The position numbers and the translations under genes are program-made. This document shows positions 33,178 to 41,364 of a stretch of 64,000 bases of DNA, piece after piece. The first letter of the stretch is position 1. Each line of letters begins with the position of its first letter. The stretch spans positions 1-64,000 of the forward strand of contig JAKSJO010000011.1 in the NCBI GenBank assembly GCA_024398125.1, in the 5' to 3' direction. The notes under the pieces are model-generated. The model was not told the origin of the DNA. It did not search any database and saw nothing but the letters and a program-made list of their open reading frames with translations. The DNA comes from Bacteroidales bacterium. GTDB taxonomy: Bacteria > Bacteroidota > Bacteroidia > Bacteroidales > UBA932.

Positions 33178-33858
33178 CTACAGTACTGAAAGGAACTCCT
33201 CTCTTGCCTCTACATCGAGTCCTGCGAGCACAGGATGGAGGAATGATCTCAGCTGGAGAGCCTTTGCATCAGCCTCGGGGATACCGCGGGAGCGCATATA
33301 GAAAAGCTCATTGGCGTCAAGGGCGCCGACAGTAGCTCCATGAGAGCACTCGACATCGTCTGTATAGATTTCAAGCTGCGGACGGGTCTCCGCACGGGCT
33401 GATTCGCTGAGCAGGATGTTATGGTTCTGCTGGAGAGCCTTGGTTGCCGCTGCATCAGGAGCAACGACTATGCGTCCATCGAAATATGAGACAGCCTCGT
33501 TGTCCAGCACACCACGGAAATCCTGTTCCGAAGTACATGAGCCTACGGTGTGGTGCATTTCGACATCAAGGTTCAGCTTGTCGGAGCCGCGGCCTATCCA
33601 CGCACCGCGAAGGTTTGCATTCGCATTCCTGCCACAAAGGAATACTCTTACGAGAAGACGTCCGCTGAACCCTGGATATGCAAGGATCGTGAGATCCAGA
33701 CTGGCACCTTCCATAAGCAGGAAGTCCATTGCAGGCGCCTCAATGCCTTCCTTAAGGGTGTAGCACAGGCTGACACTCTCTCCTGAGGCTATGCCTCTGG
33801 CATCGGTAGGAATGGCTGTCGGGATATAATGTCCCGCTTCTATCTTGTGATCTGCCAT
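33178..33858 (-). CDS. sufD: Short SufD-like Fe-S assembly protein
   Basis: The 226-residue protein matches the C-terminal core of SufD: VLDNEAVSYFDGRIVVAPDA, QQNHNILLSESARAETRPQLEIYTDDVECSHGATVG and FYMRSRGIPEADA. The Cys and His in ECSHGATVG match the SufD residues that take part in cluster building. Full SufD is about 400 residues, so the N-terminal helical part is largely missing. It begins three bases after sufC and one base before ispE. No sufB is present next to it. It may work with a SufB encoded elsewhere, or act as a minimal scaffold. Confidence 0.9.
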   Translation of the reverse strand: MADHKIEAGHYIPTAIPTDARGIASGESVSLCYTLKEGIEAPAMDFLLMEGASLDLTILAYPGFSGRLLVRVFLCGRNANANLRGAWIGRGSDKLNLDVEMHHTVGSCTSEQDFRGVLDNEAVSYFDGRIVVAPDAAATKALQQNHNILLSESARAETRPQLEIYTDDVECSHGATVGALDANELFYMRSRGIPEADAKALQLRSFLHPVLAGLDVEAREEFLSVL

Positions 33859-33861
33859 GGC

Positions 33862-34608
33862 CTAGAAAACGTCGTAACCTGTATCTTCAATCTGAGCGAC
33901 AAGCTCGCGTCCGGCTGTATGCACAATCTTTCCGTCCTTGAGGACGTGTACGATGTCCGGAACTATATAGTCCAGCAGGCGCTGGTAGTGTGTGATCACG
34001 ATAGAAGCCTTCTCTTCATTGTGGAGAGAGTTGACACCATCTGCGACAATGCGGAGAGCATCGACATCGAGTCCGCTGTCAGTCTCGTCAAGAATCGAGA
34101 GAACAGGATCAAGCATGGCCATCTGGAAGATTTCATTACGCTTCTTCTCACCACCGGAAAAGCCTGCGTTGACGTCTCGGCGGGCGAACTCCGCACGCAT
34201 CTTGACGAATGCCATCTTCTCCTTCATGAGCTTGAGGAACTCGGCCGGTTTCATGTCCTCGAGACCCTGTGCCTTGCGGCGGGCATTGATTGCCGCCTTC
34301 ATGAAGTTGGTGATGCTGACACCAGGTATCTCCACAGGATACTGGAATGAGAGGAACACTCCTGCCCATGAACGCTCCTCAGGAGTCATGGCAAGCAGGT
34401 CCTGGCCGTTGAAGATGATGCTTCCGGAAGTAACCTTGTAATCAGGCTTTCCTGCAAGCACGGCAGAAAGGGTACTCTTTCCTGCTCCATTAGGGCCCAT
34501 GACGGCATGAATCTCACCCTTGCGGATGACAAGGTCGATTCCTTTAAGGATTTCTCTGTCTGCAATTCCTGCATGCAGGTCATGTATCTCAAGCAATATA
34601 TCGCTCAT
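33862..34608 (-). CDS. sufC: Fe-S cluster assembly ATPase SufC
   Basis: The 248-residue ABC ATPase has Walker A GPNGAGKST, the SufC-type FSGGEKKRNEIFQMAML signature, Walker B LSILDETDSGLD and the switch His of VITHY. It powers the SufBCD scaffold. It is the first gene of a sufC-sufD-ispE transcript with a -7 box 37 bases upstream. The gene before it is rodA, so sufB is not in its usual place. Confidence 0.96.
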   Translation of the reverse strand: MSDILLEIHDLHAGIADREILKGIDLVIRKGEIHAVMGPNGAGKSTLSAVLAGKPDYKVTSGSIIFNGQDLLAMTPEERSWAGVFLSFQYPVEIPGVSITNFMKAAINARRKAQGLEDMKPAEFLKLMKEKMAFVKMRAEFARRDVNAGFSGGEKKRNEIFQMAMLDPVLSILDETDSGLDVDALRIVADGVNSLHNEEKASIVITHYQRLLDYIVPDIVHVLKDGKIVHTAGRELVAQIEDTGYDVF

Positions 34609-34645
34609 AGCTATGTCTTTTTCTGCGCAAAAGTCAAATAATGCG

Positions 34646-34653
34646 CAAATATA
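34646..34653 (-). promoter_or_regulatory. -7 box (TATATTTG) of sufC-sufD-ispE
   Basis: Minus-strand TATATTTG, 37 bases before sufC, just after the rodA stop. It suggests sufC starts its own transcript apart from the mre cluster. Confidence 0.5.
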
Positions 34654-34659
34654 CGAATT

Positions 34660-36192
34660 CTAGAAGTATTTCTTTTCCTGGCGGTAAAGCGCAAGGAAGA
34701 TGAATATCAAGGTAGTGAAAGCCCACATCGACGAGCCTCCATAACTGAACAGCGGCAGCGGGATGCCGATGACCGGCATGATTCCTATCGTCATGCCGAT
34801 ATTGATGAACAGGTGCATGAACAGAATGCCCGCCACACAATAGCCATACACGCGCGTAAAGGCCTCGCGGCAGTCGTCCGCATCGTTGATGAGCCTCCAT
34901 ATCATTATCACATAGAGAATGATCACGAAAGCGCATCCCAAGAACCCCCACTCCTCACCGACTGTACAGAAGATGAAGTCAGTGCTCTGCTCGGGAACGA
35001 AACCGTAAGTCGTCTGGGTTCCCTGGAGATAGCCCTTGCCGACGAAGCCGCCGGAGCCTATGGCCACCATGCTCTGATGGACGTTGTAGCCGGCGCCCGC
35101 AAGATCCTCCTTCATGCCGAGCAGAACCTCGATACGGGTACGCTGGTGGTCCTGAAGTACATTCTTGAACACGAAGGACGCCGAGAAAGTCAAGGTGATG
35201 CCTATTATCATGGCGCCGACCGCCGACCATAGCGCAAGACTTTTCTCCTCGTATGCCCTTATCATAGCCTTTATGATGATGAAAGCCAACAGCACGCCGA
35301 GAAGGTACATAGGTCTGAAAGGCAGCAGGAATGACCACTGCGATGCCTTGAGGACTGTATCTGTCACAGAAGGATCCACATCGGCGATAGCCAGGTCGGC
35401 ACCTGGGACCAGCCTGTTCAGCAGGGCATGCCAGAGCCGAGGGAGGAAAGCCAGGAACAGCAGAAGAGGGACCTCCTTTGTCAGCCAGGACTTGAATCTC
35501 TTCCTGTACGAAGAGCAGCATAGCGAAACCAGGATGGTCAATGCAACCAGCGAAGTGTATGTAGAGAACTTCAGGGTCAGGATGAAAAGCAGGATGATAA
35601 GTCCGCCAAGGGTCAGCAGCCACCCGCTCAGTCCTTCTCGGTAGAGCATGAAGATGAAAGCACAGTAGACGAGAGCCGAACCTGTCTCGCTCTCAAGAAC
35701 GATGGTCGCCATAGGAACCAGGATGGCAGCGGCGACTGCGGCAAAATGCTTCGGCTCGCTCATCTTGAAGTTCTGCTGACTGAGGATGAGCGCCAGAAAC
35801 AGCGAGGTCGTTATCTTTGACAGCTCCGCAGGCTGGAAACTGACCGGACCGAACTTGAACCATGAATGCGATCCCTTTACATCCGAACTGAGGAATATCA
35901 CGGCTATCAGCAATATCTGTACGATGGCATACGCCGGAGGCGCTATCACCTCCCAGATATGAGGATTGAAAAGGAAGAGCACCAGCAGCGCGATGACATA
36001 TGCTCCTGCCGTCCAGATTATCTGCTTTCCGCTGTTGCAGGTCAGGTCGAATATCGAATTCGGCTCGGAAGAATGCACCGATGCATATATGTTCATGATG
36101 CCGAAGAGTGTCAGCATGACATAGCAGGCCACAATCCACCAGTCGATGGTGTTCTTGATGCCTCTCTGGTATAGCTGTCTCTGGTCAAGCAT
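34660..36192 (-). CDS. rodA: Rod shape-determining glycosyltransferase RodA
   Basis: The start at 36192 (MLDQRQLYQRGIKNTIDWW) is four bases after mrdA ends and matches the family; the longer frame runs into mrdA. The 510-residue SEDS protein has about ten membrane helices with GSHSWFKFGPVSFQPAELSK and the periplasmic GSGGFVGKGYLQGTQ. It polymerises lipid II along the side wall together with PBP2. It is longer than E. coli RodA (370), with extra residues in the central region. Confidence 0.93.
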   Translation of the reverse strand: MLDQRQLYQRGIKNTIDWWIVACYVMLTLFGIMNIYASVHSSEPNSIFDLTCNSGKQIIWTAGAYVIALLVLFLFNPHIWEVIAPPAYAIVQILLIAVIFLSSDVKGSHSWFKFGPVSFQPAELSKITTSLFLALILSQQNFKMSEPKHFAAVAAAILVPMATIVLESETGSALVYCAFIFMLYREGLSGWLLTLGGLIILLFILTLKFSTYTSLVALTILVSLCCSSYRKRFKSWLTKEVPLLLFLAFLPRLWHALLNRLVPGADLAIADVDPSVTDTVLKASQWSFLLPFRPMYLLGVLLAFIIIKAMIRAYEEKSLALWSAVGAMIIGITLTFSASFVFKNVLQDHQRTRIEVLLGMKEDLAGAGYNVHQSMVAIGSGGFVGKGYLQGTQTTYGFVPEQSTDFIFCTVGEEWGFLGCAFVIILYVIMIWRLINDADDCREAFTRVYGYCVAGILFMHLFINIGMTIGIMPVIGIPLPLFSYGGSSMWAFTTLIFIFLALYRQEKKYF

Positions 36193-36196
36193 GTCC

Positions 36197-38050
36197 TTAC
36201 TGCTTTTTAAGTGGTGGCATGAGGTTGGCTCCGAAGACCCTGTCCTCGAGATACTGTCTCTCAGGCGATATCTCGCCATTGAAGTAGAGTTCCATCATGA
36301 GCGAGGCGATAGGGCCTGCCCATGTAGCGCCGAAACCTGCGTTTTCTACATATGCCGCGATGGCAATCTGGGGATCGTCCATCGGTGCGAAGCAGATGAA
36401 GACGGAATTATCCTTGCCGTGAGGGTTCTGGGCGGTACCGGTCTTTCCGCAGACATCCAGTCCTGGGATGGCTGCGATACGTCCTGTCTGACCTGCCGAG
36501 CCACCCCCGTTGACGGCCCAGTACATGCCTTTGATGACCTTCTTGAACTGAAGCGTGTCGACCATGGTGTACTGCTTCTCGCGATACTTGTCATCTATGC
36601 GGACATCCTTTGAATCCTTCACAATATGAGGTATGCGGTACCAGCCGCGGTTGGCGACGGTGGCGCAGAGGTTGGCGAGCTGAAGCGGAGTCGCAAGAAT
36701 CTCTCCCTGGCCGATGGACAGGGAAATGATGGTCTGGAACTTCCAGCCCCTGCGACCATATATCTTGTTGTAGCGGCTTGAGGTCGGGATGCTGCCCGAG
36801 AGTTCGGCCGGGAAGTCGCTTTCAAGCTTGCGGCCGAAGCCGAAGCTGAGAACGTAGTCCCTCCAGTGGTCGAACGCGTCCTGGATGGAGGCGAACTTCT
36901 TGTTCTCGAGTATGTCGCGGAATACATAGCAGAAATAGGCGTTGCAGGATGTCGCAATCGCGTCCAGCAGGTTCAGCGGAGAGCTGTGGCTGTGGCAGCC
37001 GAGCTTGCGGCCGGCGGCATACTGGTATCCGGCATAGCATGGATGGCGGTCCTCAGGCTGGAGGACACCCTCTTCGAGACCGATCAGACCATTCACCAGC
37101 TTGAAGACCGAGCCAGGAGGATAGTAGCCCTGTACGGTTCGGTTCAGCATCGGCTTGTATGGGTCGTTCACGATTTCATTGTAGTGCAGGCGTATGTCGG
37201 CCAGCTGCTCGACGTCTATACCGGGACTCGAAACCATTGCGAGGATCTCTCCAGTCTTAGGCTCGATGGCCACGACGCTGCCGACCTTGTTGCGCATCAG
37301 TTCCTGGCCGTATTGCTGGAGCTCAGCGTCGATGGTTGTGATGATATCGTTTCCCGGGACGGCCTCCTGGTCATACATGCCGTTCTCGTATGGAGCCTGG
37401 ACGGTATTGGTCGCATCGCGGAGATATATGTGGCATCCCTTCTTGCCGCGCAGATCCTCTTCGCGCGCAGCCTCGATGCCCGTCTTGCCGATATAATCGC
37501 CCGAACGGTATTCTCCCGGATGCTTTTTCAGGTCGTTGGCATCGACCTCGGAGACATAGCCGAGAAGGTTGCCTCCCGCGTTGAACGGATAGTCGCGGAT
37601 GCTTCGCATCTGGCCTTTGAAGGCAGGGAACATGTATGCATGCTCCTCGAAGCGGGTGTAGTTCTCGGGAGATATCTGCTTTATCATCACCTGGGACTGG
37701 TTTCCGAGTCTGGTGCGATAGGTGTGATAGTATTTGAGCCTGCCGCGGACGAAGTCTACCGTTGTATCGAGGACATTCGCCAATGCGACAGTATCGAGAT
37801 AGTTCAGTTTGCTCAGCTCCTTTGGAGAGACAAGGATGTCGTATGCCACCTTGTTGCCAACAAGGATGCGCCCGTTACGGTCATAGATGACTCCACGCGT
37901 AGGGAAGATATCTTCATAGACCATGGCGTTGCGCTCCGACTCCTTCCTGTACTTGTCATCCGAAATCTGGATGGAGAACAGGCGTATGAGCAGGATGGCC
38001 GCGGCGACAACAAGGCCGATGGTAAGTTTCTCTTTGCGTCCCAGATCCAT
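36197..38050 (-). CDS. mrdA: Penicillin-binding protein 2
   Basis: The 617-residue protein has one N-terminal membrane helix (IGLVVAAAILLIRLF), a PBP dimerisation domain and a transpeptidase domain. The active motifs are SVFK (Ser314 in PPGSVFKLVN), SCN and CGKTGTAQNP. It crosslinks peptidoglycan during elongation. It overlaps the stop of mreD (TGATG) and is followed by rodA, its glycosyltransferase partner. Confidence 0.95.
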   Translation of the reverse strand: MDLGRKEKLTIGLVVAAAILLIRLFSIQISDDKYRKESERNAMVYEDIFPTRGVIYDRNGRILVGNKVAYDILVSPKELSKLNYLDTVALANVLDTTVDFVRGRLKYYHTYRTRLGNQSQVMIKQISPENYTRFEEHAYMFPAFKGQMRSIRDYPFNAGGNLLGYVSEVDANDLKKHPGEYRSGDYIGKTGIEAAREEDLRGKKGCHIYLRDATNTVQAPYENGMYDQEAVPGNDIITTIDAELQQYGQELMRNKVGSVVAIEPKTGEILAMVSSPGIDVEQLADIRLHYNEIVNDPYKPMLNRTVQGYYPPGSVFKLVNGLIGLEEGVLQPEDRHPCYAGYQYAAGRKLGCHSHSSPLNLLDAIATSCNAYFCYVFRDILENKKFASIQDAFDHWRDYVLSFGFGRKLESDFPAELSGSIPTSSRYNKIYGRRGWKFQTIISLSIGQGEILATPLQLANLCATVANRGWYRIPHIVKDSKDVRIDDKYREKQYTMVDTLQFKKVIKGMYWAVNGGGSAGQTGRIAAIPGLDVCGKTGTAQNPHGKDNSVFICFAPMDDPQIAIAAYVENAGFGATWAGPIASLMMELYFNGEISPERQYLEDRVFGANLMPPLKKQ

Positions 38051-38565
38051 CAGAGGCCTATCTTTTCAGGTTCAAGAATGTTTGCTACAACCAACGAAAC
38101 AAGACAGCCGGCCACGAACGAGATGCCGAAACGGGTCAGGTCAAACCACATCGGACGTGTCCCGGCGCTATCCACAATGAAATAGATGGCGAGGAACACA
38201 GCCTGGGAGAGGATGATCGAGAAGACCATCTTGAATACACCGTGGCGGGACATGCTGAGATTCTCCTGACGGGCGAAGAACTCACCTCCGTATACCAGGG
38301 ACACTATTCCGCGACGCATCATCGCAACAGGGACGATAGCCAGTGTATTCAGTCCTATCACACCGTCAGAAAGCAGGTCTACGGCAAAGCCGGAGGCAAA
38401 GGCGATGAGCATAGCGACAACGGCATTGAAGCGGATAGGCACAAGGAATGCCATGACCGGCAGTATAGACAGGTACAGATACCAGCTGAAGTTGCAATAA
38501 TTGGATATGCAGATCTGCGCCAGAAGGAGGAGCAGGTATGTCAGTGCGTACTTTCCGTTATTCAT
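38050..38565 (-). CDS. mreD: Rod shape-determining protein MreD
   Basis: The start at 38565 (MNNGKYALTYLLLLLAQ) overlaps the end of mreC by eight bases; an ATG seven codons earlier is less likely. The 171-residue membrane protein has about five helices and VPIRFNAVVAMLIAFASGFA, typical of MreD. It links MreC to the elongation machinery. Confidence 0.9.
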   Translation of the reverse strand: MNNGKYALTYLLLLLAQICISNYCNFSWYLYLSILPVMAFLVPIRFNAVVAMLIAFASGFAVDLLSDGVIGLNTLAIVPVAMMRRGIVSLVYGGEFFARQENLSMSRHGVFKMVFSIILSQAVFLAIYFIVDSAGTRPMWFDLTRFGISFVAGCLVSLVVANILEPEKIGL

Positions 38566-39394
38566 GATGTTCCTCCAGATTTTCAAGATAACCTATCTCA
38601 TCGACATACTCGGCGCATACTATCGTGACATAGCGGAGCGCATTGAAGTCCTCGAAAAGCTTTACCGAAATCTCATTCACCGAGCCGTTGACGACCTTGG
38701 ACTCTCCTGCGATGCCAAGAGGGATGTCGGCTGGATAGAGCTGGGAATGTCCACTGGTCCAGATGGTGTCCCCCGGCGAGTAACGATACTGGAGAGGGAT
38801 CTGTTTCAGCACGGCTCCGCGGCTGCTGACGCCATCCCAAGAAAGCGGACCGACCGCACCTTCGCTGCCTATACGGGCGCTGACCGACATGTTGGTATTC
38901 ATGAATGAGATGCCATACGAGAAATGTCTGTCGACAGCATCGATGATTCCTACCACTCCGTCAGATGTGACGATTCCCGACTGAGGAATGACACCATCCT
39001 CCGAGCCTTTGTCGAGAATTATGTAGTTATGCTGGCTGTTGCGGCTGATCTTGCAGACCATTGCCGGAATCTTGCGGAAGCCGTCGCTGACAGGGACATA
39101 AGCACTGATCGAGTCTGCCTTGTTTACGCGGATTCTGTTCCTAAGGTGCAGGAGTTCGTTGTTCAGGGCGATGTTCTCGGCGGCCAGCGTCTCATTCGCT
39201 CCCTGAAGCATGAAATAGCTTCGGATAGTCTCGCTGCTGCTCCACGCGGCGGTACGGATACGGTATCCGGTACGTGCAATCCACATGTGCTGCAGGTCGC
39301 CTGAGCGGTTGAGCATAGCCAACGCAGCCACCTCCAGCAATATGAAGGTGACTGCGCTTATAGAAAATTTCAATAGTCTTCTTTCCTTGGCCAT
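38558..39394 (-). CDS. mreC: Rod shape-determining protein MreC
   Basis: The 278-residue protein has an N-terminal membrane helix, a coiled coil (LAAENIALNNELLHLRNR) and the beta-rich periplasmic domain (YIILDKGSEDGVIPQSGIV and GDTIWTSG). It binds PBP2 and scaffolds the elongasome. It begins directly next to the mreB stop. Confidence 0.93.
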   Translation of the reverse strand: MAKERRLLKFSISAVTFILLEVAALAMLNRSGDLQHMWIARTGYRIRTAAWSSSETIRSYFMLQGANETLAAENIALNNELLHLRNRIRVNKADSISAYVPVSDGFRKIPAMVCKISRNSQHNYIILDKGSEDGVIPQSGIVTSDGVVGIIDAVDRHFSYGISFMNTNMSVSARIGSEGAVGPLSWDGVSSRGAVLKQIPLQYRYSPGDTIWTSGHSQLYPADIPLGIAGESKVVNGSVNEISVKLFEDFNALRYVTIVCAEYVDEIGYLENLEEHHE

Positions 39395-40420
39395 CTATCG
39401 CATCAGGAACGAATAATTGTCCGTATTCTTGACTGCGATGCAGGTTCCGCGCGCTACTGCGTGAAGCGGATCCTCAGACACATGGAATGGAATGTTGACC
39501 TTGTCACTGAGACGCTTTGCGAGTCCACGGAGAAGAGCGCCTCCACCGGAAAGGAAGATACCGTTTCTCACGATGTCGGAATAGAGCTCAGGAGGAGTCT
39601 GCTCGAGCACCTTGTGGATGGAAGCCTCGATTCGGGCGATCGACTTGTCAAGGCAATGTGCGATCTCCTGGTATGTGACGATTGCTGTGACAGGATGTGC
39701 GGTCATCATGTTAGGACCGGTGATCTCGTATGGCTCCGGTTCATCCTCGAGCTCAGGGATTACCGCGCCGACATTGATCTTGATCTCCTCTGCGGTGATT
39801 TCGCCGACCCTTACATTGTGCTGCTGACGCATGTACTGCTGGATATCGCTGGTGAAAACGTCTCCTGCGGTACGGATACTGTCAGAAACCACGATACCTC
39901 CAAGGGAGATTACCGCGATCTCGGTGGTACCGCCGCCTATGTCGACAACCATGTTTCCCTTCGGCGCCTCAACATCGAGTCCGATACCTAGCGCAGCTGC
40001 CATAGGTTCGTAGATGAGGAACACATCGCGGCCTCCTGCGTGCTCCGAAGAGTCGCGTACCGCACGGATCTCAACTTCAGTCGAACCTGAAGGAATGCCT
40101 ACCACGATCTTGATGTTCGGTGCGAAAAGTCCTCTGCGCTTATGGTTGACCTGCTTGATGAAGCCGCGGATCATCATCTCTGCGGCGTTGAAGTCTGCGA
40201 TCACGCCATCCTTGAGAGGGCGCACTGTCTTGATGCCGGGATTCTCACGCTCCTGCATGAGCTTGGCCTTCTTGCCAAGTGCGATGCACTTGCCTGTATT
40301 GTTGTCGATTGCCACGATGCTTGGTTCATCGAGGACGATCTGGTCGTTCTGGAATATGACGGTATTGGCGGTGCCGAGGTCGACCGCCAGCTCCTGTGTC
40401 AAGAAATTGAAAAATGCCAT
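39395..40420 (-). CDS. mreB: Actin-like rod shape protein MreB
   Basis: The start at 40420 (MAFFNFLTQELAVDLGTANT) is the conserved family start and lies 24 bases after a -7 box. The 341-residue protein has the actin-type phosphate 1 (DLGTANTVI), phosphate 2 (VVDIGGGTTEIAVISLGG) and adenosine (LSGGGALLRGL) motifs. It forms ATP-dependent filaments that guide side-wall synthesis. It is the first gene of the mreBCD-mrdA-rodA operon. Confidence 0.97.
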   Translation of the reverse strand: MAFFNFLTQELAVDLGTANTVIFQNDQIVLDEPSIVAIDNNTGKCIALGKKAKLMQERENPGIKTVRPLKDGVIADFNAAEMMIRGFIKQVNHKRRGLFAPNIKIVVGIPSGSTEVEIRAVRDSSEHAGGRDVFLIYEPMAAALGIGLDVEAPKGNMVVDIGGGTTEIAVISLGGIVVSDSIRTAGDVFTSDIQQYMRQQHNVRVGEITAEEIKINVGAVIPELEDEPEPYEITGPNMMTAHPVTAIVTYQEIAHCLDKSIARIEASIHKVLEQTPPELYSDIVRNGIFLSGGGALLRGLAKRLSDKVNIPFHVSEDPLHAVARGTCIAVKNTDNYSFLMR

Positions 40421-40444
40421 ATGGTATAATCTGCTGATTGGGGC

Positions 40445-40452
40445 CAAAGATA
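40445..40452 (-). promoter_or_regulatory. -7 box (TATCTTTG) of the mre operon
   Basis: Minus-strand TATCTTTG, 24 bases before mreB, back to back with the ispD box. Confidence 0.55.
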
Positions 40453-40465
40453 CGTATTTTTCAGT

Positions 40466-40473
40466 TAATTTTG
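40466..40473 (+). promoter_or_regulatory. -7 box (TAATTTTG) of ispD
   Basis: TAATTTTG lies eight bases before ATG 40482 and 17 before ATG 40491, so the leader is absent or very short. Confidence 0.55.
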
Positions 40474-40490
40474 TGGGAGTAATGTACTGT

Positions 40491-41204
40491 ATGGAAAGAA
40501 AAAAATATCTTATCGCGATGGCGGGTGGCTCAGGCACCAGAATGAAGGCCGGCATACCTAAGCAATTCATTGAACTGGACGGCAAAACCATACTCCAGAG
40601 AACTATCGAGAACTTCATCGATGCCATACCGGAGATCAACGTCATAACCGTTCTTCCCAAAGACCATATCGAGACCTGGAAGGAAATCTGCGCAAAGAGC
40701 GACTTTCTCCACCCTCAGCGTCTCGTTGAGGGAGGAATCACTCGTTTCCACTCGGTAAGAAACGCCCTCGAGCACGTCCCTGACGGAGCGATTGTCGCCA
40801 TCCAGGACGGAGTGCGTCCACTTGGCAGCCGGAAACTGATAAAGAGTCTCTTTTCCGAGGCAGAGCACTGCGATGCGCTCATTCCGGTGACTCCGACAAT
40901 AGACACATTGAAGGCCGTAATGGCCGAGACCGGAGCTGACGGGAAGAAGCACCTTGTGGCTGTCGGAGGCCCCGACCCGGACCGTTCGCAGATATGGGGA
41001 GCACAGACCCCTCAGATGTTCAGGTCCGAGAAGATCAAGGCCGCATACAGCCAGCCTTACGAGACGGATTTCACTGATGATGCCTCGGTGGCTGCCCGCT
41101 TCGGAATAGACGTATCCTACACCGAAGGAGAACGCTTCAACATCAAGATAACGACGCCGGAAGACCTCGAAATCGCAAAGTTCCTTCTTTCGTCAAAAAG
41201 GTAA
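40491..41204 (+). CDS. ispD: 2-C-methyl-D-erythritol 4-phosphate cytidylyltransferase
   Basis: ATG 40491 gives MERKKYLIAMAGGSGTRM, a normal family start; an in-frame ATG three codons earlier (40482) is also possible and would make the mRNA leaderless. The 237-residue enzyme has the CTP-binding AGGSGTRMKAGIPKQF, VAIQDGVRPL and a C-terminal FNIKITTPEDLEIA. It activates MEP with CTP in isoprenoid synthesis. It is divergent from mreB. Confidence 0.95.
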   Translation: MERKKYLIAMAGGSGTRMKAGIPKQFIELDGKTILQRTIENFIDAIPEINVITVLPKDHIETWKEICAKSDFLHPQRLVEGGITRFHSVRNALEHVPDGAIVAIQDGVRPLGSRKLIKSLFSEAEHCDALIPVTPTIDTLKAVMAETGADGKKHLVAVGGPDPDRSQIWGAQTPQMFRSEKIKAAYSQPYETDFTDDASVAARFGIDVSYTEGERFNIKITTPEDLEIAKFLLSSKR

Positions 41205-41218
41205 AAAATGCCATAGAA

Positions 41219-41286
41219 TCACCCCCTGGGCATATAATTCACCACAAATATCGGTTTTTTACCACACGCGGTAGGGCTTCACCACA
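41219..41286. promoter_or_regulatory. Phased direct-repeat array before the fatty acid operon
   Basis: ACCACA begins at 41241, 41261 and 41281, exactly 20 bp apart, each preceded by TC or TT. A weaker unit (TCACC at 41219-41223) continues the phase. Two-helical-turn spacing would put the sites on one face of the DNA, which suggests cooperative binding of a regulator to the operon that starts at 41365. Confidence 0.45.
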
Positions 41287-41324
41287 ATGAAACCCCATTA
41301 TTCGCCAGTGGAACTTTTTAGCAA

Positions 41325-41332
41325 TACATTTG
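41325..41332 (+). promoter_or_regulatory. -7 box (TACATTTG) of the fatty acid operon
   Basis: TACATTTG matches TAnnTTTG and lies 32 bases before the first gene. Confidence 0.5.
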
Positions 41333-41364
41333 GCTGAAATCTTAAACCAAAACCTAAAAGACAA

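Noticed and set aside
36866-38185. 439-codon plus-strand frame opposite mrdA and mreD
   Set aside because: It crosses the boundary of two well-supported genes and has no family features.
40014-40481. Upstream extension of the ispD frame into mreB
   Set aside because: It is antisense to mreB and crosses both promoter boxes; the family start is at 40491 or 40482.
41219-41286. CRISPR-like array
   Set aside because: The repeat unit is only six to eight bases with 20-bp spacing and no cas genes; an operator array is more likely.
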